This document shows positions 56,477-64,000 of a stretch of DNA of 64,000 nucleotides, piece after piece. The stretch comes from CALXQW01 sp031553045 (lineage in GTDB: Bacteria > Verrucomicrobiota > Verrucomicrobiia > Opitutales > Intestinicryptomonadaceae), in the NCBI GenBank assembly GCA_031553045.1, contig JAVBLZ010000006.1, positions 62,001-126,000 on the forward strand. Direction: 5' to 3'. The notes beneath the pieces were generated by a model. That model was given only the letters and a program-made list of their open reading frames with translations, was not told where the DNA came from and made no database searches. The translations under genes and the position numbers were made by a program. How positions within the stretch are numbered: the stretch's first letter is position 1; each line of letters begins with the position of its first letter.

Positions 56477-57016
56477 ATGGGGAAGAAAAATAGAAGAGAA
56501 TTTTTGAAAGATGTTGGGGTGCTGACCGCCTCAACTTTCTTTTTGCAAGCATGTACTAACCCAAGGCAAAGCGCCTTTACAAAGCCTCAGAGAGATTGCC
56601 TTATTGCAATTTCTGAACGCATTGTGCCCAGAGATGAATTCCCTGGGGCTACAGACTTGGGTGTAATCAACTATGTTGAAAATTGGGTAACAAAATATTA
56701 CCCAGAACGCTTGTACTTTTATCAAAATGGGGCGGAATATACGAGGCTTGCTGCGCTGAAAATTCACGGTAAAGAATTTCAAGATTTGGATGTGGATACC
56801 CAAATAAGTTTCTTGGGTTTGATGGAACAAGAAAAGCATCCCAGAGATTTATGGAAAGACATCTCTCAAAAAGAATTTTTTGATGAGATGATCAGCAGAA
56901 CTTTTGAAGGCTATTATGGAGATCCTCGGCATGGCGGAAACAAAAATTACGCCAGCTACAAAATGATGAAACTTGATACACCATTGGTGATAGGACAAAA
57001 CCGCTATGAAAAATAA
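56477..57016 (+). CDS. Gluconate 2-dehydrogenase subunit 3-like lipoprotein
   Basis: A 179-residue protein with a twin-arginine signal (RREFLKD) and a lipobox (FLQAC), so Tat-exported and lipid-anchored. The mature part (TKPQRDCLIAISERIVP, then FPGATDLGVINYVE) matches the small subunit 3 of gluconate 2-dehydrogenase-type flavoenzymes. This subunit supplies the Tat signal for the flavoprotein, which lacks one; the GMC gene follows with an 11-base overlap. The electron acceptor is probably the multiheme cytochrome encoded third. Confidence 0.87.
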   Translation: MGKKNRREFLKDVGVLTASTFFLQACTNPRQSAFTKPQRDCLIAISERIVPRDEFPGATDLGVINYVENWVTKYYPERLYFYQNGAEYTRLAALKIHGKEFQDLDVDTQISFLGLMEQEKHPRDLWKDISQKEFFDEMISRTFEGYYGDPRHGGNKNYASYKMMKLDTPLVIGQNRYEK

Positions 57017-58640
57017 ACATGTTGACGCCATAGTTGTCGGGGCTGGTGCGGGCGGCGGCATTGTCGCCAAAGAACTCGCCGTAGCAGGAATGAAAACAAT
57101 TCTTTTTGAAAGAGGAGACTGGCCAGATTATGAAGAATTCCCGAATGATGAGCTTATTAATCAACGCAATCAGATTATAAAACCTCTGCACGGTCCGGAT
57201 AGGCGCAAGTTTCCGTACGTAACGCAGGTTGGCAACAAACTTGTGAAATCTAGGATTGATAAACCCATGAGCTATATTGCAGCTTGTGTGGGCTCTGGCA
57301 CTGTAACGTATGGCGCTATGGCATGGCGATTCATGCCTGAAGATTTCAAACTTAAAAGCCTCTATGGAGAATATGAAAATTGCAGTCTTGAAGATTGGCC
57401 CATAACTTATGACGAGTTAGAGCCTTTCTACGAAAAAGCCGAGTGGGAGATTGGCGTGTCTGGCAGTACAGAGGGCAATCCATTTTCTCCGCCTCGCAAA
57501 AAGAATTTCCCCATGCCTCCTTTTGAGTATAATAGGGAGAGTCAATTTTTGTTTAATGCCTGCAAGAATATGGGGTTGCATCCTTTTCCAATTCCCATGT
57601 TGCGTAATTCGGTGCCGTACAATGGCAGGGCGGCTTGCATACGCAATAGGACTTGTTGCGGCTATGTGTGTCCTGTTGACGCCAAGAACGGCACTCAGAA
57701 TACCGTGATACCAGTAGCCATGAAAACGGGCAACTGCGAGGTGCGTACAAACTGCGTCGTTGCTGAAATTATGATGGAGGGCAGAAAGGCGGTGGGCATA
57801 AAGTATTTTGACGAAAATAAAACCCTTTGTACGCAGACCGCCGATATTGTTGTGCTTGCGGCAAGCGCTTATGAAAGTGCAAGGCTTCTTCTAAATACCA
57901 AGACGGATATTTTCCCGAACGGCGTCGGCAACAATCATGACATGGTTGGGCGTAATCTGCAAAGCCATCCTTATTCAGGCGCAATGGGTTTGGTTGACTT
58001 TGATTTGACAGAATACAAAGGCCCAGGGGCGACAATGGCAATTTCCGACTTCAATCACAATGTAAAAGAGCGCATTATCGGCGGTGTGCGTTGCACGGAA
58101 TTTTATTCTTTACCCAACCACTTTATATCGCATAGACCGCCAAATTCTCCAAGATGGGGTGCGGAGCATAAAAAATTCCAGCGTGAAAATTATCGCAGAA
58201 TATTGCGCATGACAGGGCCAATTCAGGAAGTTCCAAATATGGATTCCAGAGTTATGGTTGAAGATTCAGTCAGGGATTTTTGGGGGATACCTGTGCTTAA
58301 ATTTTCCGGCGCACGCAGTGATGTTGATAAAAAACATTCAGATTGGGTTTCTGAAAGGGTTGCAGAAATTTTGGTGCAGGCGGGCGCAAAGAAGGTTTGG
58401 AAAACGGGCGGCGCAGGCGGTAGAGGCGGCGGTCAACATCAAGTTGGCACTTGCAGAATGGGTTTAGACCCAAAAATTTCAGTTACAGACAAAAATTGTA
58501 AAGTTTGGGAGACGGAAAATATTTACGTCGGCGACGGTTCCGTCTTGGTAACGGGCGGCGGGTTTAATCCTGTGCTTACAATAATGGCTTTGGCGTACAA
58601 AACCGGAGACCACATCGTAAAAACATATAAAAAGGCATAA
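57006..58640 (+). CDS. GMC-family FAD sugar/alcohol dehydrogenase, large subunit
   Basis: A 544-residue flavoprotein of the glucose-methanol-choline family. The N-terminal FAD-binding motif is VVGAGAGGGIVAKELA; a substrate domain with several Cys (RNRTCCGYVCPVDA) lies around residues 210-225; the C-terminus has GQHQVGTCRMG with the catalytic His region and GGGFNPVLTIMALA. It oxidises a sugar or sugar acid without oxygen, handing electrons to a cytochrome. It has no signal peptide and probably leaves the cell folded with the Tat-bearing small subunit. The substrate is not evident; the pathway context suggests an aldose or aldonate. Confidence 0.9.
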   Translation: MKNKHVDAIVVGAGAGGGIVAKELAVAGMKTILFERGDWPDYEEFPNDELINQRNQIIKPLHGPDRRKFPYVTQVGNKLVKSRIDKPMSYIAACVGSGTVTYGAMAWRFMPEDFKLKSLYGEYENCSLEDWPITYDELEPFYEKAEWEIGVSGSTEGNPFSPPRKKNFPMPPFEYNRESQFLFNACKNMGLHPFPIPMLRNSVPYNGRAACIRNRTCCGYVCPVDAKNGTQNTVIPVAMKTGNCEVRTNCVVAEIMMEGRKAVGIKYFDENKTLCTQTADIVVLAASAYESARLLLNTKTDIFPNGVGNNHDMVGRNLQSHPYSGAMGLVDFDLTEYKGPGATMAISDFNHNVKERIIGGVRCTEFYSLPNHFISHRPPNSPRWGAEHKKFQRENYRRILRMTGPIQEVPNMDSRVMVEDSVRDFWGIPVLKFSGARSDVDKKHSDWVSERVAEILVQAGAKKVWKTGGAGGRGGGQHQVGTCRMGLDPKISVTDKNCKVWETENIYVGDGSVLVTGGGFNPVLTIMALAYKTGDHIVKTYKKA

Positions 58641-58641
58641 T

Positions 58642-59691
58642 ATGAAGAAAAAATATTTTACCATAATATTTGTTTTGACGATAATATGCGTGCTGATTGC
58701 AGGCGCAGGTTACGGCACATGGAACTCTTTGGATCCTGAAAAAACCTGCGCAAACTGCCATGAAGTCAGACCCACATTTGAAAGGTGGAAAACTTCTGCG
58801 CACGCAAAAGTATCTTGCTTTGATTGCCACGGTACGGCGTTGAGCAACGGCTTTCATAGTCTTAAAGAAAAATTGGGAATGGTATTTACGCATGTTTCAG
58901 GCACTAAAGAAAATTCCGATGTCAAGCTTACGGAAGACCAGCTTATAGATGTAATGGACAGGTGTATCAAATGCCATTCAAACGAGGGCGCAAAATGGAA
59001 GGGTGGCGCGCATTCTTCAAAATATTCAAATATTTTTGAAGACAGAAAACACAACATTATGGAGAAACCTTATTGGGATTGTATGCGCTGCCACGGTATG
59101 TTTTACGGCGGCAATATACATACCCTGATGAATCTTGAAAGCGATAAACCTGAAGATTGGAAAATCAGAGACTCAAAACAGGCGGCAAAGCCTTCAATCC
59201 CATGTATGGCATGCCACCAGATTCATAGAATGGGTGAAACTTATGGGGAGTTCAAATCCGCCTATGAAAGCAAGATGCCCTTCAAACCCCAGCCCAAGAC
59301 CGCTTTTTATGTAAGGACTCAGCGCACGCATACGAATACTGAAGACTTGTTTAAGCTTGAAATGTTCTTGAATGGCGAAAAGGTCAAGGCGTCTAAAGAC
59401 CCAAATAATTTGCTTTGCATACAATGTCATTCTCCGAATTGGCGGCATGAAGCCGGCACTCAGGACGATAAGACCCCTACGGGTGTGCATGAAGGCATAA
59501 GCTGCATTGCCTGTCATGACCCGCACTCTAACAGCGCAAAAAATTCTTGTGTTAAATGCCATACCGACAGCGTTAAAGACGGAAAATGCAAAGTGGATGT
59601 TTTGAATGCGGAAACAACTTTCAAATCTGCAACATCAAAAAATGACATCCACAAGATTACTTGCCTGAGCTGCCATGAGGCAAAAAAATAA
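58642..59691 (+). CDS. Membrane-anchored nine-heme cytochrome c
   Basis: A 349-residue protein with one N-terminal membrane helix (YFTIIFVLTIICVLIAGAGY) and nine CxxCH heme sites: CANCH, CFDCH, CIKCH, CMRCH, CMACH, CIQCH, CIACH, CVKCH and CLSCH. The anchor followed at once by CxxCH motifs resembles the NapC/NirT quinol-dehydrogenase type, but the heme count is greater than their four. It starts one base after the GMC gene, so it most likely takes electrons from that flavoenzyme or links it to the quinone pool. Related gluconate and glucose dehydrogenases use a smaller cytochrome c subunit. Confidence 0.9.
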   Translation: MKKKYFTIIFVLTIICVLIAGAGYGTWNSLDPEKTCANCHEVRPTFERWKTSAHAKVSCFDCHGTALSNGFHSLKEKLGMVFTHVSGTKENSDVKLTEDQLIDVMDRCIKCHSNEGAKWKGGAHSSKYSNIFEDRKHNIMEKPYWDCMRCHGMFYGGNIHTLMNLESDKPEDWKIRDSKQAAKPSIPCMACHQIHRMGETYGEFKSAYESKMPFKPQPKTAFYVRTQRTHTNTEDLFKLEMFLNGEKVKASKDPNNLLCIQCHSPNWRHEAGTQDDKTPTGVHEGISCIACHDPHSNSAKNSCVKCHTDSVKDGKCKVDVLNAETTFKSATSKNDIHKITCLSCHEAKK

Positions 59692-59714
59692 ATGTGAAAA
59701 TTTAATAAGCCAGT

Positions 59715-60878
59715 TTATTTGTCAAATTTTGACAAGTCCCAGATGTCATACCAATGCACCTTAGGCTTTGAATTTTCAAACTCTATGGGCAAAAATATGT
59801 AGCGACCGTCTATTGCGTTTTTTGGGTTCCATCTGTCGGCGACAAAAATGAAGGCGTCTTTTTTGCCCTCAACTTTTATTATGTATGTGCTTTGCCCTGT
59901 GAATGTGTTGCGCATCTGTTCTGGCGTGCCTACGCAGGGGTTGCCAATGGCTTCCCATTCGCCCCAAATGCTTTTAGACTTGTATGAGCGTGCGGCGTTT
60001 GGCGCCCAGCCCGTGCAGTATGATGTTATCAAATAGTAGATTCCATCTTTTTTAAATATGGCGGGCGCTTCATTCCATTCTGAAGGCGTAATGCGTGCAA
60101 ATTTTCCGGTGAAGTCTTGATAATCGTCGGTTAGCTCATGAATTTGCAGGGTGGAGTTTTCTTCACTGGCGCAAATGAGATAGGCTTTTTCGTCGTCGTC
60201 AACAAAGACTGTCATATCTCTTGCCATCTGGCCAAGGCTGCGCATATCCCTTACAAACACATAACCCCTGCCCAACATTGGTTTGTAATATTGATTTGAG
60301 ATAATCTTGTCCAATTCTGCGGGCGGATATGCAGCATCGACAGATTCAATCTCGGAAATATTGCCTATGGGCAAATTGCCTTTTTGGGGTCTGAAACTTT
60401 TTACAAATTTATAAGGGCCCGTAATATTGTCGGAAATGGCAAGTGCCGTGCGTGCCGTTGTGTAATCGGGCTTGTCTCCTCTTTTGTGCTCGAGATGAAA
60501 CCACATCGCAAATTTCCCAGTCTTTTTATTATAGACAACTTTGGGACGCTCTATGATTGAGCCTTTTACAATTTCGCTTTTTGAGTCAATTTCAACTTTC
60601 AGGGCTATGCCTTCATTCTTCCAGTTATATAAGTCTGAGGATGAATAGCAGCCTACGCCCACCTGTGCAAGATTACCCGCCTCGCCTTCAATTTTATGTT
60701 CGCCAAACCAATAATATTTGCCCTCATGAAATAAAAAACCCGCCCCATGCGCATTGATATGCGTGCCTGTATTATCCTGCCAAATTTCCGCAGGCTTGAA
60801 AGAATTTTGCTGCGCCGATAAAACTGCTGAGGATAAAAGCAGCAATGCCAATAACAAATTTATTTTCATAATATTCAC
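59715..60878 (-). CDS. Secreted GH43-like glycoside hydrolase
   Basis: A 387-residue five-bladed propeller-type enzyme with signal peptide INLLLALLLLSSAVLSAQ. Seen: INAHGAGFLFHEGKYYWFGE, where the first blade begins; RPKVVYNKKTGKFAMWFH; and WNEAPAIFKKDGIYYLIT with the Glu expected to be the general acid. The NAHGAG start recalls the GH43 subgroup of exo-beta-1,3-galactosidases, so galactan is a candidate substrate, with arabinan or xylan as alternatives. The GTG at 60878 has AGGAA nine bases upstream; an ATG at 60869 is the other option. It converges on the cytochrome gene with 23 bases between. Confidence 0.8.
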   Translation of the reverse strand: MNIMKINLLLALLLLSSAVLSAQQNSFKPAEIWQDNTGTHINAHGAGFLFHEGKYYWFGEHKIEGEAGNLAQVGVGCYSSSDLYNWKNEGIALKVEIDSKSEIVKGSIIERPKVVYNKKTGKFAMWFHLEHKRGDKPDYTTARTALAISDNITGPYKFVKSFRPQKGNLPIGNISEIESVDAAYPPAELDKIISNQYYKPMLGRGYVFVRDMRSLGQMARDMTVFVDDDEKAYLICASEENSTLQIHELTDDYQDFTGKFARITPSEWNEAPAIFKKDGIYYLITSYCTGWAPNAARSYKSKSIWGEWEAIGNPCVGTPEQMRNTFTGQSTYIIKVEGKKDAFIFVADRWNPKNAIDGRYIFLPIEFENSKPKVHWYDIWDLSKFDK

Positions 60879-60939
60879 ATTTAAAATTTCCTAGAAAGAT
60901 ATTCAACAATTAAAATTGAAAAGACGATATTGCGTAAAA

Positions 60940-60963
60940 AAAGAGGCTTAAAAAAGCCTCTTT
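60940..60963 (-). terminator. Intrinsic terminator after the Na/Pi symporter-like gene
   Basis: Inverted repeat AAAGAGGCTT / AAGCCTCTTT with 4-base loop, preceded on the + strand by an A run that is a U run in the - strand transcript. It lies 12 bases beyond the stop of the 60975-62705 gene and before the GH43-like gene. Confidence 0.85.
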
Positions 60964-60974
60964 AAAACAAGAAA

Positions 60975-62705
60975 TTATAGAGCTTCTAAAATATTCAGAG
61001 CGTGAGAGCCGACCCTTTCGCACTGGCTTAAAACTTCTATAAATAATACTGCGCCTTGTGTTGCGCCAGTAGTTTCCATCTGGGTGATTGCCTCTTTGCG
61101 CAGACGTTTGCGTATGGAATCAAGCTTGCCGCGCATTGCAAAGGCAAACGCCAAGTCTTCTTTTGTTATGGTTTGCTTTTTTAGGTTAGCCTCCATAAAG
61201 CGTATGAAGTTTTTGATTTCAGTGCAAAATTCAACGAAAGATTGGTTCTGCCAAACTATGTCTGTAAATTGTTTGCGATACCTCTTGCGGGCAAAAGTTA
61301 TGAGGCGGTAACATGAGTCCGACATATCTTCAAGCTCAGCCACAATTATCATATTGCGTGTTACCAGCTTTATGGATTCATCGCTGAGTTCATGCGAGGA
61401 ACAATGCACAAAAAAGCTTGTAAGCTGAGAAGCCAAAACGTCAGATTCTTGTTCTAAACTGCGTAGGCGCTTTACTTCAGTGCTCAAATCTTGCCCTGTA
61501 TTCTGGAAAACTTTTATGAAACCGTTAAACATTTCATCAGATATTCCTGCCAAATGTAGAACCTCTTTCTGCCCCTCAAACAAGGCAATTTCACCCATTT
61601 CTGTAAAGTTGTTGCTGAGATATTCCAGACGTTGTTCGGCGGTGCTATTGGTGTCTTTGCCGCCTTTAATTACAAAAGTAACAATCTTTTCTAGCTGAGG
61701 CACAAACCAAATCAGCAAAAAGATATTGGATAAATTAAATAAAGTGTGAAATAGCGCAAGCCTGTCCGGCACTATGGAACGCTGTGCAAGATCTTTAAGC
61801 TGTTCTGCGCTAAGAGAGGTTAGGTCTGTAATACCCAAAGATTCCGCAAAGGCTCTTGGCACTTCTGTAGGAGCCGGGATTAAGGTTGAAATCATGTTTG
61901 TAAAGAATCCCAAAATGCACATTACCCATATTACGCCAATAACGTTGAACATCAGATGAACCGTAGCCGCCCTGCGTGCGTTTGTGTTTGCGGGTATTGC
62001 TGCAACTACTGCCGTGAGAGTTGTGCCAATATTTTCGCCCAGAACTATCGCTGCCGCCAATTCAAAAGGTATCCAACCTTTTGCCGCCATGGTGATTGTG
62101 ATTGCCATCATCACGGCGGAAGAATGCACCAGAAAGGTTAAAACCAAGCCTACACATAAAAATATCAAATTGGAAACAACGCCCAAATTGGTGTATTGGA
62201 TAACCCACTGAAAAGCTTCTGAATCCGGAGAAATATCAGGCATTGAAGACTTAAGGTAGCCCAAGCCCATGAATAGAAAACCAAAGCCAGTAACAAATTC
62301 TCCAAAGTTTTTGTAGTTTGATTTTTTAAAGAAAATAAAACAAACCCCTATGCCTACAAGTGGCAGGGCTATTGATGTCAAAGAAAACTTAAAACCAATA
62401 AAGGCAATAATCCAAGCGGTAACGGTAGTGCCCAGATTAGCGCCCATTATAACGCCTATAGATTCTCTCAACTTTATAAGCCCTGCGTTTACAAAGCTGA
62501 CAAGCATAACGGTAGTGGCGGTAGAAGACTGTATGGAAGCTGTTATAACTATGCCGGAAAACAAGCCTGCAAAGCGATTTTGGGTCATCTTGCCTAGAAT
62601 CATTCTGAGCTTTTCGCCTGCAAGTTTTTGCAGACCTTCACTCATAAGTTTCATGCCAAAGAGAAATACGCCTAGGGCGCCTAGTAGTTGAAATGCAAGT
62701 TCCAT
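60975..62705 (-). CDS. Na+/phosphate symporter family protein (NptA-like) with PhoU-like tail
   Basis: A 576-residue inner-membrane protein. Two Na/Pi-cotransporter repeats are seen: the first with ASIQSSTATTVMLVSF and GANLGTTVTAW, the second with VHSSAVMMAITI and GENIGTTLTAV. These QSS / GxNxGT motifs define the NptA/SLC34-like family. About residues 340-570 form a helical cytoplasmic region like PhoU. It takes up phosphate with sodium or helps control it. It is divergent from queC. The tail may sense or regulate phosphate flux; that is inference. Confidence 0.9.
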   Translation of the reverse strand: MELAFQLLGALGVFLFGMKLMSEGLQKLAGEKLRMILGKMTQNRFAGLFSGIVITASIQSSTATTVMLVSFVNAGLIKLRESIGVIMGANLGTTVTAWIIAFIGFKFSLTSIALPLVGIGVCFIFFKKSNYKNFGEFVTGFGFLFMGLGYLKSSMPDISPDSEAFQWVIQYTNLGVVSNLIFLCVGLVLTFLVHSSAVMMAITITMAAKGWIPFELAAAIVLGENIGTTLTAVVAAIPANTNARRAATVHLMFNVIGVIWVMCILGFFTNMISTLIPAPTEVPRAFAESLGITDLTSLSAEQLKDLAQRSIVPDRLALFHTLFNLSNIFLLIWFVPQLEKIVTFVIKGGKDTNSTAEQRLEYLSNNFTEMGEIALFEGQKEVLHLAGISDEMFNGFIKVFQNTGQDLSTEVKRLRSLEQESDVLASQLTSFFVHCSSHELSDESIKLVTRNMIIVAELEDMSDSCYRLITFARKRYRKQFTDIVWQNQSFVEFCTEIKNFIRFMEANLKKQTITKEDLAFAFAMRGKLDSIRKRLRKEAITQMETTGATQGAVLFIEVLSQCERVGSHALNILEAL

Positions 62706-62781
62706 AAAATAGCGTGATGGTAAAAAAATTGGGTTGATTCTCTCATAAGCTCTTCAATAAAGTAAAGTGAAATTTTTTATA

Positions 62782-63435
62782 ATGAAAAGTATTTTGATTT
62801 ATTCAGGCGGTTTGGATTCTACAGTATTGCTTTACAAACTGCATAAAAACGGTCTTTTGGGCGGTGCATTGGCGATAAATTACGCACAGCGCCACGCAAA
62901 AGAGTTGGAATACGCAAAGTTGAATTGCAAAGCGTTGAATGTAGATTTTTTCATCGCAGACTTAAGTTCTTTAAAACCTATATTTGGCGATATTTGCCTG
63001 ACAGGCAGTGGGGAAATACCAAATGGAGGTTATGATGAAAGCAATATGCGTTCAACGGTTGTGCCAAATCGGAATATGATTTTCCTTTCTCTGGCGGCGG
63101 CGAAGGCGATATCGTGCGGTTGCGATTCGGTCGCTTATGCCGCCCACGGCGGAGACCACAGCATTTACCCCGATTGCCGCAATGAGTTTGCAGAAGCTAT
63201 GGATAAAGCTTTGAATCTTTGTGATTATAACAAAATAAGTTTGTTCAGACCTTTTGTGAACTCAAGCAAGGCTGACATTGTGAAACTTGGTTCGCAACTT
63301 GGGGTTGATTTTTCTTTGACATGGTCTTGCTATAACGGCGGTGAAAAACACTGCGGCATTTGTGCAACCTGTATTGAGCGTAAAGAAGCATTTAAACAGG
63401 CAAAAATTGCAGATCCTACCGAGTATCTACGCTAG
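62782..63435 (+). CDS. queC: 7-cyano-7-deazaguanine synthase (queuosine biosynthesis)
   Basis: A 217-residue PP-loop ATPase that converts 7-carboxy-7-deazaguanine to preQ0. The N-terminal PP-loop is YSGGLDST, followed by VPNRNMIFLSLAAAKA, YAAHGGDHSIYPDCR, and the zinc site in WSCYNGGEKHCGICATC. An in-frame GTG at 62767 could extend it by 5 residues, but the ATG at 62782 fits the family. It stands alone; queD, queE and queF are not in the window. Confidence 0.95.
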   Translation: MKSILIYSGGLDSTVLLYKLHKNGLLGGALAINYAQRHAKELEYAKLNCKALNVDFFIADLSSLKPIFGDICLTGSGEIPNGGYDESNMRSTVVPNRNMIFLSLAAAKAISCGCDSVAYAAHGGDHSIYPDCRNEFAEAMDKALNLCDYNKISLFRPFVNSSKADIVKLGSQLGVDFSLTWSCYNGGEKHCGICATCIERKEAFKQAKIADPTEYLR

Positions 63436-63497
63436 AAAATTCCGCCTAAAATTTGCAATATACTCTAATTTAAGTATTTATTTTTTTCTTAAAAAGT

Positions 63498-63526
63498 TTG
63501 CATAGAAGTTATATTCTTTTTAGATT
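63498..63526 (+). promoter_or_regulatory. Possible sigma-70-type promoter for the 63533 gene
   Basis: TTGCAT, a 17-base spacer and TAGATT end six bases before the ATG at 63533. If real, transcription would start at or next to the start codon, giving a leaderless mRNA; no Shine-Dalgarno sequence is seen. The match is modest and AT-rich surroundings raise the chance of coincidence. Confidence 0.3.
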
Positions 63527-63532
63527 GTGTGC

Positions 63533-64000
63533 ATGGAAAATTTTACCAGACGCAGTTTTTTAAAGAGGACATCTCTTGCAGCAGCAGTTGCGGTTTCTTT
63601 ACCTCTAAAATCGGAGGAGTCTGCAGGGCTTTCAGACAAACCTTCCTTCGTACCCAAACCTTATGGCGCAAGCCCTATGTTTATTGAAGTCGGCAAAAAG
63701 ACCAGAATTGTATTGGAATGTCCAAAAAAATATTCGGAAAATCCCAATGAGCTTTTTATAGGCTGTAAAAGTTTAAATGGCAGGGCTGCAAACGGTTCAA
63801 TCATCAGGTCAAAACTTGGCACTCTTGAGGTCAAGTTTGTCGCTGAGGACGGCAAATTGTATGCAGATATGGAATTTGCCGATGAACGAGAATACGTCTT
63901 TACTTTTTACAAAAGAAAAGATGCGGAAGCATTTCTTGCAAAAAAAATTGAAAGCGTAAGCGCAGTTGGCAAGGCAAGTGTATATGCGCTCAATGCAGAT
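63533..64000 (+). CDS. Tat-exported protein, 3' end outside window
   Basis: The first 156 codons of a gene that runs off the right edge. The N-terminus has a twin-arginine motif (TRRSFLKR) and a hydrophobic Ala/Val stretch without a lipobox Cys, so it should be exported folded and released. The mature part (SPMFIEVGKKTRIVLECP, LGTLEVKFVAEDGKLYADM) looks like a beta-sandwich domain. I do not recognise the family; many Tat-exported hydrolases and phosphoesterases in related bacteria begin with such a domain, so an extracytoplasmic enzyme is likely but unproven. Confidence 0.8.
   Translation, partial: MENFTRRSFLKRTSLAAAVAVSLPLKSEESAGLSDKPSFVPKPYGASPMFIEVGKKTRIVLECPKKYSENPNELFIGCKSLNGRAANGSIIRSKLGTLEVKFVAEDGKLYADMEFADEREYVFTFYKRKDAEAFLAKKIESVSAVGKASVYALNAD

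Overview
The window looks like the chromosome of a Gram-negative bacterium of the Verrucomicrobiota, most likely near Opitutales/Puniceicoccales. This is inferred from gene content and AT-leaning composition: twin-arginine lipoproteins of the Gfo/Idh/MocA and GMC types, Rho with a very long N-terminal extension, a TonB operon with two ExbB-like proteins, and few clear Shine-Dalgarno sites. No rRNA or marker-gene comparison was possible, so the placement is tentative. I see no phage, insertion sequence or CRISPR array.

Region 1 (2-8748, + strand) is one tight operon that carries hexuronates into central metabolism: KDG kinase (cut by the left edge), KDPG aldolase, uronate isomerase, two Gfo/Idh/MocA oxidoreductases, an Nramp-like membrane protein, an SDR of the mannonate-oxidoreductase type, and mannonate dehydratase. 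A bidirectional terminator (8792-8827) separates it from a convergent, secreted GH51 arabinofuranosidase.

Region 2 (10559-18879, + strand) is housekeeping: a small unknown protein, peptide deformylase, dephospho-CoA kinase, Rho, then two PilB/GspE ATPases and a PilC/GspF protein for type IV pili or type II secretion.

Region 3 (18969-28436, - strand) reads as one 12-gene operon. It begins with a PDZ protein whose protease triad is lost, a coiled-coil periplasmic protein, two ExbB-like proteins, ExbD, TonB and a TPR protein. It continues through folP, folB, folK, rsmI and a Ppx/GppA phosphatase, mostly with 1-8 base overlaps. gcvT, gcvH and cutA follow at 28548-30303.

Region 4 (30422-54405, + strand) is the most striking part: seven consecutive secreted proteins of 1135-1149 residues, all paralogs, separated by -4 to +2 bases, about 24 kb in all. 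Each has a signal peptide, an N-terminal beta-sandwich-like segment, a second beta-rich region, a helical (alpha/alpha-toroid-like) region with invariant aromatic, His and acidic motifs, and a C-terminal beta module ending near a nearly invariant RIRSPFGKDS. I cannot assign them to a named family. The uronate operon, GH51 and GH43-like genes nearby suggest carbohydrate-active enzymes, perhaps a new lyase or hydrolase family. This is inference.

Region 5 (54499-64000) holds a Tat-exported lipoprotein of the Gfo/Idh/MocA fold, tRNA-Thr(CGT), a periplasmic dehydrogenase set (gluconate 2-dehydrogenase subunit 3-like lipoprotein, GMC flavoprotein, nine-heme membrane-anchored cytochrome), a secreted GH43-like enzyme, a Na/phosphate symporter-like protein, QueC, and the start of a Tat-exported protein cut by the right edge. 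Together the window suggests a polysaccharide degrader that depolymerises an arabinose-, galactose- and uronate-bearing polymer outside the cytoplasm, may oxidise some released sugars there, and channels uronates through KDG to pyruvate.
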